A DNA stretch of 64,000 nt from Lutraria lutraria (Eukaryota; Mollusca; Bivalvia; Venerida; Mactridae). Positions 49,286-61,714 of this stretch are shown here, one piece after another. Each line of letters begins with the position of its first letter. Position 1 is the stretch's first letter. The notes beneath the pieces are model-generated. The model saw nothing but the letters and a program-made list of their open reading frames with translations, searched no databases and was not told the DNA's origin. The stretch covers positions 5,937,029-6,001,028 of the forward strand of contig OZ026843.1 in assembly GCA_964023205.1 (NCBI GenBank). The letters run 5' to 3'. The position numbers were made by a program, and so were the translations under genes.

Positions 49286-52200
49286 CTGAAAAAAAGAAAA
49301 ACATTTTTTTTGTAAGCAAACAAAGACACGACTTAAAGTGTTTTAAAAAAACATTTTTCAACACACATTAACATAATTATGTTATAATATATTTAATATA
49401 ACTACAGTCGGTTGCTGCCCGACTAAAATAATTCCGTGGCATTTTGTTGAACAACGTTTATAAAGGGCTTGAGAACTTGTGTGAATCGAACTCGATGGCG
49501 TGATTGTTTGCACTGCAGTTACTAATGCTAACAAAATAACAAAATAAAACTTCGAATTTATATGCTAGAACAAATATATTTTGTTTGGTCGTCTTAATAA
49601 TGAAAACGGCTGCAAGGAAATACGACTTTATAGATCTATAACACTCGTTTCTTGAGTCGATCTAAGGTTCGTACAATAAAATGCATTAGATATGTGTATA
49701 AGCATATCACTTTTCTTTTTAAGAGAACATTTGCTTTGCACTCCATGTTTTCTAGTGTCTAGTGTCTGATAGGGTTATAAAACTGTCGCGAGTAAGTTAT
49801 TGCTTTCTGGACATGAGTCTAATACGTTCCAAGAACATTATTAAAACCGGTGTTTCCGTCCTTTTAGTCTCCGGAATCGATTTCCAAGTTCTGTCTTGTG
49901 GCGTAGACTACATTTTCCTTTTTTCAATACCTAGTCGTTCTTCCTTTGTGTAGATGACACAGGCGAATTTCTTAGATTGACACGAATAGCAAATACATAC
50001 TGGTACTCTGAATAAAACACCAGAATGATATTCGAATAGTTCGAATAAAGGGAAATATTATATTGCAATTGGTTTTTATATATTTCGTCTTCAAAATTAT
50101 ATACGCATACGACAAATATACTTGAAACTTTGAATTCGCACGTAGATATTTTATTTGTAAGCTATATTTATTCCATCCGTAATACCGTCGTATGATTTAG
50201 CATGCAACACAATGAATTGCATGTTACGTTTTCTTCGCCAGACATGTTGTGTCTGTTCATAGTCACTTCAAGCGTAGTCCTATCAGTCAATGTCCCGATA
50301 TGATTGCAAAAATATTGCAACACCGTCGTTATAAAAATAATTACGTCACGTCCGCCAATCGAACATTAATCGATAAATGATTTAGATGTCGGTGCGTTTT
50401 GAAGGGTCGCGATTACTGGTGACTAATTGTAGGAACGGAGAGAATAGACAAGTGTATATTCACGGCAGCAACTGAACTGTCATTACGTTGAATAGCGATT
50501 GTGCAATCTTGTCAAATATGTAAGAATATTAATCAAGACTCACGTCAACATTTGTGTTTTCCCACATTTGTCATTTTGTGTGTATTAGTTTAAATGTAAT
50601 ATGATAATTATGTCACACAGATAAGACCGTTACATGCAACAAAGTAATAGTGTTATGAATAATTTTCTTTCAGATATGATCACATTTTTAGCATTTAAAC
50701 GAATAATAAACCGTTATAGATCTTCCCAAAACGTTAAGAATAGTTTCATTTTTAAACTGAAACATCGGCAATACCTGTCTATATTCTTTATGCATTATAT
50801 CTATCAATATTGTATTCTTACAATTAGTTTTATCATAGCATTACGCTTAAATACTAGTTTAATGACCTTTTTCTTCAATGAGAAACGTAAGAATATAATC
50901 GCAAAAAGGTGGCAAGCCTGCGTCGTATCTACAAACGCATTGTTTAACTTTAAATTTATCACCAAACTAATTCGAGTGTTCAGAAATATTTGTAAAAGTC
51001 AGAGCAATTTAGAGAAACACGGACCACACTCGATAATGTTTAACAAAAAAATGTAAACTCACGGTTAACGTCATAAATAAGCATGGAGGTTGCAGAAAAC
51101 TCTATTCAGTCATGACAGTGCCTTTGATGTATTGTGAAAAAAGAGGGGGCTACGTATGTAGCAGCCGTGTCACACGGGGTCAAACCTTACACACAACGCT
51201 TAAATTTATGACTCTGTGCCCTCAATAATTCAAGAGAAAAGAATTTTCTTTATTCTCAAACACTGAGTCAGTTTTTTGTTTGTGATTTAGATACATCTGA
51301 CCTACGTGAAATGTATAAGGTTAATGTTTACGTTGATGTGAAAATTGAATTTCACTTCAGTAAATTAGATACCTTTGACCGTTTAAAGAACGTTTAAAGG
51401 AATGAGGAAAATTTTGTTACAAAAATAGTGACAAAAAGGACTATAGAAAGTGTTTATGAAAGTAATGTTTGTGAGTTGTGGAGTTTTATAACAAAGGAGA
51501 CACTTAGAGTGTCAATACTAAGTGGGCCGTTGCCACAAAATGATATCATAATGTAAATGGACTAAGGCAATTCATTATTGTGGGCTTAATTGAAATTTTG
51601 TATTGCCATCTTTTATTAGGTGGTCTACGTTGACCGTTCGTACAATCCCGGAACTAAATGCCCGGATGTATAGATTTACAATACTACAGTACACGACTAT
51701 TGATTACAAGACACACCCAAAGAATAGATCAAATCATACAAAATTCCCTTACATGTTTATCTAAGACATCTACAACGAACATTTGTGTAAGAATCGTAAA
51801 TTTTATGTAATTCTTAAAACCTACTAGCCATACTTATCAATCGACTTACAGAGCAAACATAAATACGTAAAGATTACTTACTTCTAGTCAATACATTTTA
51901 CGATTTACGAATGAATTATAAATGATGCTGAGGCTATACGATTGTTGGTTTGATTATGAGCGTCTTACATACAGAGAAAAATATACTCCGGCATGAAATG
52001 TTTGTTTTGTCAAGTCCGGGGTTTTGTGGTAGCGTTATACAGCAGACCAATCAGTTTGTTTTAAGTGATACAGTGTAATGTATATTACTTTATTGAGGTG
52101 CTCAAAGATATGCATATAGCAAGGTTTCTTTACAGTAATGCTGACCGTACCTCATTACCCAAAAATAGTCTGCAGAAAAAAAGGTTAAGCCACAAACTAA

Positions 52201-55200
52201 CCAACTATGACTGATGGTGAGTGCTTTGTTAAGAAGAAGAACCAGGGAGAAAAGGTTTGGAATCAACAATGTCAGTCCATAGACAGAATCTTTGCTCTGT
52301 AAATATTGGCCTTACAACCGGTCAGACAGTAGCTATAAAACGGAAAATGATTAGATAAATATCAATAAACCTATAGACGAGCCGAAACTTAATCATTATG
52401 ATCTTAACGAAAAAGAACACAATCAAAATTGCCTCGCCGCCATTTTGTTCGTTTTAGTTGGGTTCACGAATATCCGACTTTGCGAATAAATGATTGCTAG
52501 CAGTAAGTCAAATTTTTACGACCGGAATGTCAGTTTCTATTCAATTTCTGGGCAACTCTTTTGCATATTAGCCTAATCAGGCGAGAGAAAATGTGGATAT
52601 ATATTGACAAGGTCGAGTATTATACTTTCTGGCCGTTCGCAATGTCACATTTTTCTGGACACTTCATCATGTGTACTTGACAGTATTCTGGAAAACAAGT
52701 AGCTAGTCTAACAAGACATTCCTTAGTTATTATTCTTAGTCTTGGCTCTCTCTAGTCTTTTCCTAGTCTATTGTACTAGTTTTTTGCGTATTTTGCAAAC
52801 ATTTATTATAATTCAATGGGTTTTTAGATCTCATCCGGATGTAAATAAGGGGGTTGTAATAAAATCTTGTAAATTGCAGTTTACTGTATTAAAATAGAGT
52901 TAAGTTTTAACATGTTATACTAGTATAACATATCTAATTAACTGTTGAATATGCGTTGATGATTAATATTGTGATCTTTGAATTCGATGTATTCTTTTAT
53001 TTGACTATAAAGGTATCAATATTTCATTTGCCTTAAGCGATTACTAGTAAAGAGAAGCTTTTCTGTGTGACACTTATTGTTGCATAGTTTTTGTTTTAGG
53101 AGAAAACATCTCAATTATCATATATATTTAATTCATAATTTATGTTCCATTATTTCTTAAGACTTACTGGTATAATCTATGCATATCCTAAAATCAGTTT
53201 TATATTAAACCCAACGTATACTTGATAGAAATCTGTTTACTGTAGACGCGGGACTTTATCAACAATGAGCCGTCAAATATCGTCATGATATATGTTTATT
53301 TTCATTTGATAAAAACAAAACGTCAGTCAAAGATGATATTTACAAAATGTATGTACAAATTGTGATTGATACATGTTCATGAACTCCGGTAGATGTGTCT
53401 AGGTGTTTTACACGTAATTCGTAACAATAGATTTCAAATTAACGATATACCGAACACATCTATGTTATCTATGAGGAATGATTTCGCGTATATCAATGTA
53501 GTGGTTAAGTTATGATACAAATAATTGTAATTGTGAGATTATTTACGTCGATAATTAGCTATTGGCATATCACCATCGCACTTTTAAAGATGAAAGAAAA
53601 CAAGGACGAAGTAAAACTTTGAATTTCTAAATATCTTCCTGCATTTTCCGATTTGCTTTTCGCGACGCAGCAAAAAGGGGGAGGGCACTTCCACAGTCAC
53701 GTGGTAAAGCTCACCAATTTGATTTTTTTCAATGGTTATACTCTTTTAAGTAAACAATGGACGCCTATTATACGCATCATTAAAAGTATTGGAGCTATTA
53801 AGGGTGCCAAATTTCAAGACAAGTGCTGTGTCTGACAGTTAGGAAATAAGCAAACACAAAGATACGTCACGCATTTTTGAATTCCGACATAATATTTACG
53901 AGTGTTCAGTTTAGCAAGATCTGGTATGTCCATTTCTCGGCTGAAAAACTTCTTTGATATATCGGAAGAAGGAGATAAACTTTCTCCATTCCCGTAAGCA
54001 AGACATACAGACGGGGTTCCATGATGGTGCGATAGCGGAACTCTAATGAGATACGCACATTTCGCGTTGTCTTCCCGACTGTATGAAAAACCATTGTATA
54101 TCTAACAAATAGTAGGGAACGAATAATGAAATTGCCGAAGTGGGTGGTATATTGAGCTATATATCGCATTCTAAAACTTTATGGCGTTGAGACGTAACTG
54201 AGTAAATGGTTGTATTCATCATTTTTCTAGATTACACCAAAGACTGTGGATATTTCAAGTGCTTTACAATGATGTTGTCGGGGTGATAAGACTTGCCGAT
54301 CGAAGGCAACAGCTTTTGTTTAAACGCAACTGATAAACGCCCAACGTGCTGCTGTTTTGAACGTGCGCATGCGTCAGCCACAAAACACCTTTGGTGTTGT
54401 ATTAATCTATGTTCAAACGCAAGCCACACTTTTGAATGAATTCTTGTAAACATCAGATTTACAAAGAAACAACCTCCATGCAAATATATTCAAAGTAAAT
54501 CAAGCTCAAACAAAATACATTATCCAAATACCAGTATTAAGTTAGTTTCATTGTAATCGCAATGTACATTTTTTTCAAAGTTGACGTAATGCACACAACA
54601 TGCTTTTGAGCAAGCAGACGCAATGCACACACTTAAAAATAATAACACTATCTAAAAAGTTGTCAAATAGTTTCGCGATCCTTAAGTACAGGAAATGTTA
54701 ATCTGATAATAAGAAATGTCTGTTCAAATTGTACAATGCGAAAAAAATATGAAATGTAACGCTTCTTATCGAACGATTCACTACAAGGCAATTAACAATT
54801 AGACCCAGGCACATAAACACTACACATGCCACGACCTTGATTGTAAAAAGGGCATTAATAAACGGTAAACACAATAAGCCGAGAGAAATATATTACATAC
54901 ATTAAACAGGGGTTTTATACGCGATCATAATACACAGGAGTGAGTTAAGAGCATAAAAGGTGTCTTTAAATTCGCTGTTACGATCTATAATACAACAGAT
55001 ATATGACGACTCGTATTAAATCTACAATAAAATGCTACGGTCAATGTATAGACGAATGAAACTAAAGTTATGCCTTATTTATGGTCGCATTTTATCGTCC
55101 GTTTAGTATTTGTTTGGGCTAGAATTGTTGAATGATGATATACCAGCACATGCATATAACTACACGCATACACGAAATTATTAAGCAATCGTAAGATAAG

Positions 55201-58200
55201 AAGAGTTGTTCTTATATTTTTATGGTTCGAGTTAGGTATACGCTTTTAAATGCTTTACGGTCATAATTAATACATTTGTATTCAGATAAAACTGCATTTT
55301 AGTCGATTGCATACTTACATACTTAATAATATATTTGGAGGATGACAATCTCACTGCTTGACAATTTATTGTATGGATATTTAAATCACTGCTGGACAAT
55401 TTATTGCAGTATGAGTATTTAAACCAAGTGTTTTTTTACCGAATATATAGTTATTGTTACAATCATCTGAAATAATAAAACATAATTTCGAAGTTCTAGT
55501 AAACACTGGCACATGCATTACTCGTTGCATGCGCATACCTTAGAAAATGGTTAGATACAAATACGATCATGTTAAACTACGGAATGACTCACCATTTACT
55601 AGAGAGGGCGAAAAATAGATATAATCTTTAAAAAAGCTTTATATATAAGTATAAACATTCGATTTTTGTTCTTCACAACTGCCTTACTTTGCAAGTACAA
55701 TTCTAGTCTGTTCAAAACCAGCTTAAGATTTATATATAATTTTGATAAAAAGTCAAGACTATTTTCCATTATTTATGATATTTACAATAAAACAGATGCT
55801 GCTAATTTTGTGTGTGTAGCCCTTACTCGTGACCTGTCGCAGTAAGTTAAAGCCTGGGAAAATTAGAGTAATTCATTGAATTCGCACCTAGATTTCAGAT
55901 ATCTTTGATTAAGAATCGACTAGGTAAATATTTGTTTTACAGTCTATACAACAATGTTTATGATAATTCTGGCCATAAATTTGTCAAAGTGTTATAAATC
56001 GAAAATAGAACAATAAAAATAAAATACTCTTAAGATATTCAAGTTAACGTTTTACAACTAACATTATGGACAAGGGCCAATATTATCTATTATTCGTCGA
56101 GGACTGTATATATTTGCGCATGTTACTACCTATATAAACCTATTTTGTTTTGGGTATAAATTTCATTCATAATTACCAAAATTGTGATAATTATGTACTG
56201 TTACTCTTTGTTGATTAATTGTTTTTAAATGTATCTAATACAGTCGCAAAAAAAAATTGTTATTATTTTGGTGATTTTTTATATTTATGTCATTTGTATA
56301 ATGTTTTTGTACTGTTAAGTGTTGCATAGGCAAGTATTTGCCGATCTGTAGATACAGTTTAAAGTGGTATACACAAATATTTTTTTTAAAATAGTTACTG
56401 ATCACTAGAATCTATTGTTTCCTTTTTATTTGCGAATAATTTTCACTTATAAATTAATAAAACGTGTTGTAATTATGTGTTAATTATTTGTATCTTATTA
56501 ACATTTCAGCTATGTTTTGTTATATTGATGGTTATAAATGATTAATTAGGCGATAACGGGCCTTAAAAACCACAAATAATCATTCTTGTAGGTTTTTTGT
56601 AGCTTTACGCGGTTAGATTAAACGCAAAATGCATTTAAAATTATTATAAACCTTTTGTCAAAATGTTGAAAATAAATTTCCGGACGTTCTTGTAACTGTG
56701 AGGTTTTTTTTTGTTGCAGTTTCTCAGTTTAAACTATTAATCACGTGTTGGTTATCTATTCGAAAGCCATAGTTGTGATATAATGTTTAAAACGATATGT
56801 CGCTTGCATAATTAATAACAAATCCGCAGTTTCTCGATTTCAATTTAACAAATAATTAATGGTTTTACGTGTCTACAATGATGATTTTTAAATCAGCGAA
56901 CTGTTCATAATACGGTGGCTGGTACGTGGTTTGTGCAGATTTTTTATTAAGTGATATTGATACAGTTTCATTAAAACTGGCTAAATTACTCCAGAAGTGG
57001 TCGTGTTTCTGGGTGTAGATTGATAATTTTGACAGGATATTTCGAATTAATACTAGAATCGTATTTCAATCGGACGAGAAAATGATATCACAATTCGTTG
57101 AAGGTGAAACACAAATGGGTTTCGTCACAATGACTAAATCTATTTTCTTGTCCATTTCGGAATTTAATAAACTTGGTTTGAAATGTCGCATCACTTCAAA
57201 ATTCTCATTAGTTTTCAGAAATCGCGTTTAAATGGCTACGGCGATGAGGTAAAATGTTAAATTCGTCAAAATATTGTTAGTACAATACCATGTTTGCGTC
57301 ATGATTTTTTTTATTCTAACACTGAAGGGTAAATTCAAATGTAATATATGTTATATCATATAGCAATATTAATGAAATATAACAGTTCATAAAAACTCCC
57401 TCCGCATGAATTAAGGAAGTGTGAAATAATAGAAGGAGATGAGATTATAACATTATACCTATGTACATCTTTATAAACACTCGTTGACTTTGTTATAATT
57501 ATGTTGAAAATTGTGATGAGGAACTATTTGTTGTCGTTTTTTAGTCGGGTATATTGTAGTAAGTTAACTTCGTTTACAGCAAGTCCTATATAGTTATATA
57601 ATAATTGTTAAAAATATTTTTTTTTGGTTTCTGTCTATAAAAATCTAGAATCGCAATATCCAAGAAGGGACTGACTCGGGTTCTTACGAATATTTGTTTG
57701 TATTTTGGGATATTATATGATACATGAGTGAAACCAGGAAGTCATTGTCATTTGGTTGTGGTAGAAATATTTGTAAAGAATAAGTTATCATTTTTATCCA
57801 GAAAAAAACTAAGGCTGCAGCGACCATTGACTTATTATATAGGCTGTCAAAATAGTGACAAATATTTCTGATTTATCTTAATTTTGTGTATATTTACACG
57901 CAAGTATCTTGGAAGAAAACAATAATACTTTATGAATATTGACGACCAGTCATTTGCATAAGTATAAATCATTGTATGACATTTACGATTCGATATACGC
58001 ACCCAAAATGATACCAACACACATGCCTTAAGACAAGCCTTTCCTATAAATTACAAATAGGTTACTCGACTGGCGAAAATATGGGACATGCTAAAGAAAT
58101 GGTTGACTAAGGCAAGTATGCGCACTAATATCATTACGGTCAATTTCTGGTTAATTTTATGCGTTGTCCAAATACGTTGCGTATCGGACTCTTATAATAT

Positions 58201-61176
58201 TGAAGTATTAAGAATCATGTTTGTTTGTTTGTTTGTCGACGGTAAATAATGCATCTCTGTTTGAGCTTGTAGCTATAAATGTTATGCCAGTCGATGCCTG
58301 CTGTAAACATTTAAATACAACACAAGCAAGTCAGTTAATCAAAAGACGGGGTGGCATGAAGCTGATATATAATTACATGGTTGGATGGAAACTTATTTGT
58401 CTGTATGGTTGAGGATTCTGTAAAAAGATCAAATTGGTAAAAGCAAGCGCAGATATTTTGACCAGAGTAATTCATTCGGAACATTTCGGTATTTTCCGTA
58501 AGTTTTCGTGAACGTTTTCAGCGGGAACAGGCGGAAAAGAACGAACTTCATCGAGTTACATATGCTGTCGGCACATAATGCTCAGTCAACGTTTGTTTAA
58601 CCTCATAAATATTAATGTGTATATTTTCAACATTTGTCATATTCTAACGTCATTTTACCACTCACAGCGTTCTCGCCTTTACTCGACAAAGGTCCGACAT
58701 ACTTCAAAGATACCGCTAATATATACATGTATCAATTATCCATCTAGGTGTGAATACGTAAATTTAAGATGTCCAACACGACAATGTAGACAGTTATAAA
58801 ATGAAAAATGAGTTCCGTGAACTCGATTTGTTTTCTCTAAAATTATGTACAATGTGATGTATGAGAATATCTTTTCCTTAACTTAAATATAATAGACGTT
58901 GATGTCTCGTGATTTTTTTTTCATTTTTGAACGCAACACATTTGAGATTGTTTATAGAATTTGATAATTTTTAATGCAATTCTATGCTAAATTTGCTTTT
59001 TAAATCGTTTAATTTATTCATAATTAATACCAAATGTAATTAATTAGCAGCAGTCAGTCGTGGTATTGTAATGATCGAGCATTATAGAACAATAACGATT
59101 CGTAAATGGCAAGACACAGGTGCAATGTTTAACGACGACAACGATAAAATAGTCATTCGTTAATGATTTATTCGCTCTCCGCGGTTAAGCGGTAAATCGC
59201 TTTCAAATTTCGCGTAAAACGCAAATTATTCGCAGAATTCTCTCTCCAACGGCATTGGTAGACAAAAAACGGGCTATACAGCAATAATTAATACTGTTTC
59301 AATAATGTTATTAATTGTTAACACATTTGAACCAGAGTTATCCAACATCAGGCCCTATTTAACGCAGAATTACATCTGTAACCAACGGTATGCATACAAA
59401 CGCGCTTGCGAAATTCGGTTTAACACCGAACCAAAAAAGAACACTTTACGAATATTTCACCGTTGTTGAACAAATTAATTTAGACGGTTACATAAAACGA
59501 TATTATGTGCAATTTCTACCTCAACCGAATACCAGGGTGTGAGGAAATCGAGCCCTTTTGTTAATCGTCTAAAGCACACATTATACGCGGTATAAATCAG
59601 TAACCTATACCCGCTATAATGGGTTTGTTCGTATAGTTTTTCATTCACAAAACCTGGTGACAAATCATTACTTGAATCTGATAAAATCTGTTACATACTT
59701 GGATGAAATAGATGATGATTGTACGCGTGTCAAGCGGGTTTGTACGAATGTGTAAGATATTGAGCAGTTTGCCTGTTTTCATGAAGCATTGACCATTCAT
59801 GATTCCTAATTTCACAAACTTCACTTTTTTAAAATAATTTTATCAAAATTTTGACATAAATATCATTCACACATACTTTTAAAATAAGACAGTTTTGCTT
59901 ATTAACAATTTTAGCTGCGCGCTCAAATGTTTTACATTGGCCTGCAGCTTCTATCGATTCTTATTTCTTAACAGTTTGCAAATGCAGAGTACTTCAAGAT
60001 GGCCACAGAAAACTTATAAACCTTGCAACTTATTTCACATCAAACGTAAGCAAACCGCTTCGAGGAGGGAGAAAATCGGTCGTTTTGATACAAAAAATCC
60101 ATCAAGGGACTAATGATTTTTCGCTAATAAACAAACTAGCCGCTTTCCACGTCGGAAATGGATAAATTATTGGACATTTCTGGAAGAAAACCCAATCAAA
60201 GAGCGGTCATTAGTATGCACACTTGATTGCATGTTTATTATCCCTGGAACATCAGTTCTAAACGATAGCACGTGTTCTGGTTAATTACACGGTCATTTAG
60301 AAACGTGTTCGATTAAAACACAACCCTTAAAATTGACCAGATGGCGAGGAATCGAGCGCAGCTATAAAAATCTTATTTTTGCCAAATCGCCCGCAAAAAA
60401 TACCCGAAGTAGTATCATATTTTTGTAAAGGGGCATATATCCTCTGTCAATAAGATTAGTACGCATTTTAAAGGTAAATTTTATTTTTAACATCTGGGTA
60501 TCTGTAATTTGAGGTTCAGTGGATGTTTGCACCGATTGAACTCGGTTAATAACTGGCTCTAATGTCACAAACTCGTCTACGCCTTCATTTGCTTCCGCGA
60601 CATGTGACATAATCAAACTTGAAAATGTTGAAGTTAAAATACCTTCGGGTCAAAACGTCCCGTCCGTTTACGTTTGAATCGTAATGATAAGTTGTGTACT
60701 GGCTTATTTTGATAGTGTCTTAATTATAGATTTGAACAAATTAGACGTTTGTGTCAAAAGGAATGACAGAGTCAGCACATCTTTATAGTTAGTCCTTTTT
60801 CATCTAGCTTTCACTTGATAATTCTGAATTATTTGCTTTATTCTTTGGCGTAATGAGCGCTACGCAGAAATCGTAATCTACCAATAACTATTTGTATGAA
60901 ACAATTGTATCTTATCAAGAATATTTGTCCATTTGTGTAAATGCTTTTTAAATAAGTTAGTTTGTATTGTCAAACAGCAAAAAAGTATTAACTGACACTA
61001 TGAAGATGTAGCATTGTTTTGATGTTTGAGAATTAAGGCTAACATTATGACAAACAAACAAAATCATCGTCTCCCAAAGAGCCCTGTGTTGTGTTGATAT
61101 TTCTTCAGTGGAATTGTACTAACAGTGGCTGTAAAGGAAAATGGAAATGGTTTATATTTGTGACATGTTTTCTTAC
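49286..61176 (-). other. Post2: Post2 intron (11,891 bp)
   Basis: Single intron separating the N-terminal exon from the homeobox exon, bounded by GTAAGA at 61176 and TTCAG at 49286. It interrupts just N-terminal to the homeodomain, the usual place in Hox genes. The longest open frame inside (50634-51056, plus strand) has random AT-rich composition (Ile, Phe, Asn, Lys). I see no SINE, MITE or satellite here, in contrast to the left two thirds of the window. The interior may hold enhancers, but none can be named from sequence alone. Confidence 0.85.
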
Positions 61177-61684
61177 CTCCTTCTGAAGATTCTGATGGTG
61201 GCTGACGGCAGTCTAAATCTCTACCACCAAACGGCGGTATGCCGGCTGTCATGTCGGGGTAAAACCCTCCATTGGGGTAACCCGTCGTGTGACCTTGATA
61301 CATATCGCCGTATATTGATGGATAATTTCGCATGGGCATAGCGTTAAGAGGAGACATATGATTCACCATTTGTCTGCAATTTAAATAGTCTGTCGCAGAA
61401 CTTCCTCCAAATGGAGAGTTATATGCAGCGGCTTTACTGTTCATTGAAAAGCTGGCCCCTAAGGGCAAGTTACCATATGATGCCATGGAGCAAGAGTTAT
61501 GTGCCACGATTCCGTTATCACCCGTGTAACTTCCCCACGAATTATTGCCCGACAATCGGGAGGATGAAGATTCCTGTGTTGGGCTCGAACTCAAGAGACC
61601 TGGGACGGTTGTGCTAATTGGATTTGGGTACAATGATAGTCCTGAATGAGCGGCAGCTAGGATGTTGTTAGCGGGACTTTCCAT
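61177..61684 (-). CDS. Post2: Post2 homeobox gene, coding exon 1
   Basis: First coding exon of a posterior Hox transcription factor, encoding residues 1-169 and one base of codon 170. The start at 61684 begins MESPANNIL. The in-frame codon two before it is a TAA stop, so the start is firm for this exon. The product is rich in Ser, Gly, Asn, Tyr and Pro and has no folded domain I recognise, as is usual for the N-terminal half of Hox proteins. The exon ends in ...SESSEG before a strong donor, GGAG|GTAAGA, with the intron starting at 61176. Donor phase 1 fits the acceptor of the homeobox exon 11.9 kb downstream, giving codon 170 = GAA. The open frame continues past the donor to 61064, but that extension is intronic. 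Family assignment rests on the homeodomain in exon 2; the N-terminal half alone would not identify it. Confidence 0.9.
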
Positions 61685-61694
61685 AATTTACCAT
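61668..61694 (-). promoter_or_regulatory. Possible upstream ORF overlapping the Post2 start
   Basis: An ATG ten bases upstream of the Post2 start opens an out-of-frame ORF of eight codons (ATG GTA AAT TAT GGA AAG TCC CGC) that ends in TAA at 61668, inside the Post2 coding sequence. If it is in the mature 5' UTR it would compete with the Post2 start. Presence in the mRNA is inferred; the ORF itself is directly visible. Confidence 0.3.
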
Positions 61695-61699
61695 AACAA

Positions 61700-61714
61700 C
61701 TGAAAAAAGAAAAC
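61700..61714 (-). other. Possible 3' splice site just 5' of the Post2 start codon
   Basis: The minus strand reads TTTTCTTTTTTCAG, then TTGTTATGGTAAATT, then the Post2 ATG. A pyrimidine tract ending in CAG 15 bases before the start codon looks like a real acceptor and suggests that Post2 has a non-coding 5' exon further upstream (beyond 61714, perhaps outside the window). It could also be a chance pyrimidine run in AT-rich DNA. Confidence 0.35.

Noticed and set aside
49286..49364. N-terminal extension of the homeobox exon frame (begins [10 protein letters not shown])
   Set aside because: It covers the pyrimidine tract and AG of the acceptor, so it is intronic; the protein starts in exon 1.
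50634..51056. 140-codon plus-strand frame in the Post2 intron
   Set aside because: Composition is Ile/Phe/Asn/Lys rich as expected for random AT-rich DNA; no domain, no convincing splice sites, and antisense to the intron of a well-supported gene.
61064..61176. Continuation of the Post2 exon 1 frame to a stop at 61064
   Set aside because: The GGAG|GTAAGA donor at 61177/61176 and exact phase match with the homeobox exon show that this extension is intron.
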